33,729 nucleotides of DNA. Origin: an uncultured bacterium (GTDB lineage Bacteria; Bacteroidota; Bacteroidia; Bacteroidales; Bacteroidaceae). The notes below the pieces were generated by a model. The model worked only from the letters and a program-made list of their open reading frames with translations, ran no database searches and had not been told where the DNA came from. A program made the position numbers and the translations under genes. The stretch is taken from positions 1-33,729 of the forward strand of contig CALZUQ010000029.1 of NCBI GenBank assembly GCA_945829425.1, given 5' to 3'. Below, in pieces: positions 31,445 to 33,729 of this stretch (position 1 is its first letter; every line of letters starts with the position of its first letter).

Positions 31445-33349
31445 TTATTTTCCACCCTTTCTTAATGTTATAGAATCAGAGAAGACGTACTCCTCCTCAA
31501 TCATCTTTGCCAATGTCTTTTTTACTATGTTGTTTTGATAGGGTAGTGAGTATGTCTCGGTTATAAGATGACGTGCTCCGTCTGCAAGCAGTGTCAGTAT
31601 GGCGTTGCGGCATTCCTGTTCCGTGTCCTCGTCGGCGTTACGCAGTTTTCTCTTTTCTATACACACGTCACACTTATTGCAGTCTTCCTCACCCTTCTCA
31701 CCGAAATATTTTACGAGATGTGTCTGCCTGCATTGTCTGTTATCCTGGATATATGCTATCATAGACTCCACCTGCTTTTCCATGACCATGCGGCGTTTGT
31801 CATATACCTCAGGCCTCAGCATGATGTCCTTCTCGTCAACACGGTTTTCGGAAAAGACGAGTTTTGGGTTAATCCTCGGAGGGATATAAGTCAAAATCCT
31901 TCTGCGCTGTAGGTCTTTCAGCATCATGACGACATGTTCCTTATCGATGTTCATAACTTGTGCTATAACGTCTTCCTCGATATAAGAATACACGGTGAAC
32001 AACCCGCTATATGTCCTGATAAGGCAGTTTATCATCATTTCCTCGTCTGCCGGCAGCTCGGTTAAGCGGTAGAGGTCGTCTCGTTCTACTGTGAATCTTA
32101 TTCTTGTTTTTGTATCTTCACTCGAATCGAAGATAATATATCCAGCGTTGTGAAGGATGTTGAGTGCTGCCTCAACCTGGTTGACGTTATATCCGTATAT
32201 CTTGCAGAATTTTTCTATCGGGAAGTAGAAAGTCATGTCTTTCCCCATTCCGACACCTATCTCATAGAAGTATGCTACATGTGAGTAAACGCTTGCTATG
32301 AATTCCTTTTCCGGATAAGATATACTGACACGTGTCCTCAGGGTGCGTATGGTGTCGGCAGTGGCAAGCAGGACAGCATAAGCTTTGTTTCCGTCGCGGC
32401 CTGCCCTTCCTGCCTCTTGGAAATAAGCCTCTACAGAATTTGGAGCGTCATAATGTATCACAAGTCTTACGTCAGGCTTGTCTATTCCCATGCCAAAGGC
32501 ATTTGTTGCCACTATCACCCTTTCTTTTCCATCGTGCCATTCTTTCTGGTGTCTTGTCTTCACGGCGATGTCCATTCCTGCATGATAATCTGTGGCGGAA
32601 ATACCTTTTGACCTCAGTTCTCTATATAAATCGTACGTCTTCTGTCTGCTGTTTACGTATATGATGCACGCCCCCTCCACAGCACTCAGGATATGCAATA
32701 TTTCTGACATCCTGTTTTCTGTATGCCGAACGACATAAGAGATGTTCTTTCTTCTGAAAGACATGCAGAAAGTATTGCTGTCACGGAATGCCAGGTTGCG
32801 GCGGATATCTTCGACGACAGCTTCCGTGGCAGTGGCGGTAAGGGCGAGGAAGGCTTTCTCCGGGAATATCTTCCTCAGCCTTTTAATGCGAAGGTATGAG
32901 GGTCGGAAGTCATGTCCCCATTGTGATATGCAGTGTGCTTCGTCAACGGTTATGAACGAGATGTTTACATGCTTTATTTTTGTGAGGAATAATTGAGACT
33001 CCAATCTTTCTGGTGAGACGTATAAGAACTTTATCTTTCCATATATGCAGTTGTCCAGTATCTTTACCGTCTCTTTCCGTAATAAATTGCTGTGAATGGC
33101 ATATGCCGGGATATTCATCTTATGCAGCCTGTCCACCTGGTCTTTCATGAGTGAGATGAGTGGCGTTATGACAATACACGTTCCGGGCATGGCAAGAGCG
33201 GGTACCTGAAAGGTTATGGACTTGCCACCTCCTGTGGGCATAAGACCGAGCGTGTCGTGCCCGGTCCCTATGCTTGTTATGATATCTTCTTGAATGCCCC
33301 GGAAATTATCATATCCCCAGTATTCTTTGAGTATGTCCTTATAATCCAC
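31445..33349 (-). CDS. recQ: RecQ-family ATP-dependent DNA helicase
   Basis: RecQ unwinds DNA 3' to 5' in recombination and fork repair. The 634-residue protein has Walker A P-T-G-G-G-K-S at residues 38-44, D-E-A-H at 136-139 followed by C-I-S-Q-W-G-H-D-F-R-P, L-T-A-T-A-T, and the motif VI region Q-E-A-G-R-A-G-R-D-G. A RecQ-C-terminal zinc site is visible as four cysteines (one in N-R-Q-C, then E-D-C-N-K-C-D-V-C). The remaining tail of about 70 residues is too short for an HRDC domain, so this is the short RecQ form. The start is GTG, one base after the recJ stop (TGA, then A, then GTG), with GAGGAG just upstream; this tight junction suggests translational coupling. Confidence 0.93.
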   Translation of the reverse strand: MDYKDILKEYWGYDNFRGIQEDIITSIGTGHDTLGLMPTGGGKSITFQVPALAMPGTCIVITPLISLMKDQVDRLHKMNIPAYAIHSNLLRKETVKILDNCIYGKIKFLYVSPERLESQLFLTKIKHVNISFITVDEAHCISQWGHDFRPSYLRIKRLRKIFPEKAFLALTATATEAVVEDIRRNLAFRDSNTFCMSFRRKNISYVVRHTENRMSEILHILSAVEGACIIYVNSRQKTYDLYRELRSKGISATDYHAGMDIAVKTRHQKEWHDGKERVIVATNAFGMGIDKPDVRLVIHYDAPNSVEAYFQEAGRAGRDGNKAYAVLLATADTIRTLRTRVSISYPEKEFIASVYSHVAYFYEIGVGMGKDMTFYFPIEKFCKIYGYNVNQVEAALNILHNAGYIIFDSSEDTKTRIRFTVERDDLYRLTELPADEEMMINCLIRTYSGLFTVYSYIEEDVIAQVMNIDKEHVVMMLKDLQRRRILTYIPPRINPKLVFSENRVDEKDIMLRPEVYDKRRMVMEKQVESMIAYIQDNRQCRQTHLVKYFGEKGEEDCNKCDVCIEKRKLRNADEDTEQECRNAILTLLADGARHLITETYSLPYQNNIVKKTLAKMIEEEYVFSDSITLRKGGK

Positions 33350-33350
33350 T

Positions 33351-33729
33351 TCACTCCTCTCCGTTTCTTTCCGCCTCCTGGCTCCCTGCGGTATTGATAT
33401 CCTCTATCTGCAGTTGCGTAGCTCCATGGCGATAGATGTTATCCTCTATGGTGTACGCTATATCAAAGGACCGCCGTGACTTTATATACCTTGCTGCTGC
33501 CGACTGTCCGAAGGCTATGCCGTTCATGATGTTGTTTGACTTTGAGTCTACGAGTTCCAGTTTGATATGTTCCTGCTGCCTTCCGACAACCTTCGATGTT
33601 CCAAAGTCATATACATCATAGGTTGCAAACAACGGCTTTGTGTTTCCCGGACCGAAGGGAGCAAACTTCCTGAGGTCAGAATGCAATTTCTTGTTTATGT
33701 CTTTGAACTCGAGCACAGCATCGATATTC
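33351..33729 (-). CDS. recJ: Single-stranded-DNA exonuclease RecJ, C-terminal part (cut by window edge)
   Basis: Only about the last 125 residues are in the window; the frame is open to base 33729 and the 5' part is outside. The motif F-A-P-F-G-P-G-N-T-K-P-L-F is the hallmark of the RecJ C-terminal region, followed by an OB-fold-like segment (V-V-G-R-Q-Q-E-H-I-K-L-E-L) and a D-I-A-Y-T-I-E-D-N segment. RecJ degrades single-stranded DNA 5' to 3' and cooperates with RecQ in the RecF pathway, which fits the adjacency. A GTG at 33716 is not a real start; it is internal. Confidence 0.85.
   Translation of the reverse strand, partial: NIDAVLEFKDINKKLHSDLRKFAPFGPGNTKPLFATYDVYDFGTSKVVGRQQEHIKLELVDSKSNNIMNGIAFGQSAAARYIKSRRSFDIAYTIEDNIYRHGATQLQIEDINTAGSQEAERNGEE

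Overview
The window looks like chromosomal DNA from a member of the Bacteroidales, most like Prevotella. The evidence is the gene content (FtsX-type permease of about 790 aa, TamB/TamL pair, Oar-like TonB-dependent protein, long HtpG, a RecJ/RecQ pair), the weak Shine-Dalgarno signals, and several promoters of the Bacteroidetes form TTTG-N19-21-TAnnTTTG. I see no rRNA, tRNA, CRISPR array, transposase, integrase or phage gene. Coding is dense and mostly housekeeping or envelope related.

Layout of the plus strand, 1-27800: an ABC exporter permease/ATPase pair (27-3069); fabG with its own promoter and an RluA-type pseudouridine synthase (3111-4675); the envelope pair tamB-tamL, overlapping by 4 bp (4798-11618); a lipoprotein metallophosphoesterase overlapping a small predicted outer-membrane barrel protein (12072-13737); htpG with a strong terminator (13881-16049); an exported SGNH/sialate O-acetylesterase-like enzyme with a repetitive leader (16092-17853); a short promoter/inverted repeat/terminator unit that may be a small RNA or attenuator (17912-18018); a membrane sensor histidine kinase followed by an Oar-like TonB-dependent protein (18177-23818); a 701-bp intergenic stretch; then a stand-alone carB (24520-27753).

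Layout of the minus strand, 33729-27939: the 3' end of recJ abutting recQ, then a three-gene set read as nucleotidyltransferase, GHMP kinase and UDP-uronate epimerase. A hairpin terminator at 27830-27867 separates this set from the convergent carB.

The most interesting biology is probably that three-gene set. The kinase resembles plant galacturonokinase more than galactokinase, as judged from remembered family sequence, and its neighbours supply the next two steps expected for free uronic acid -> uronic acid 1-phosphate -> UDP-uronic acid -> C4 epimer. A second theme is short tandem duplication at gene edges. There are five separate short tandem arrays (units of 12 to 37 bp), one inside a coding region, one copying the stop codon of carB, and one carrying repeated AUG codons ahead of the esterase gene.
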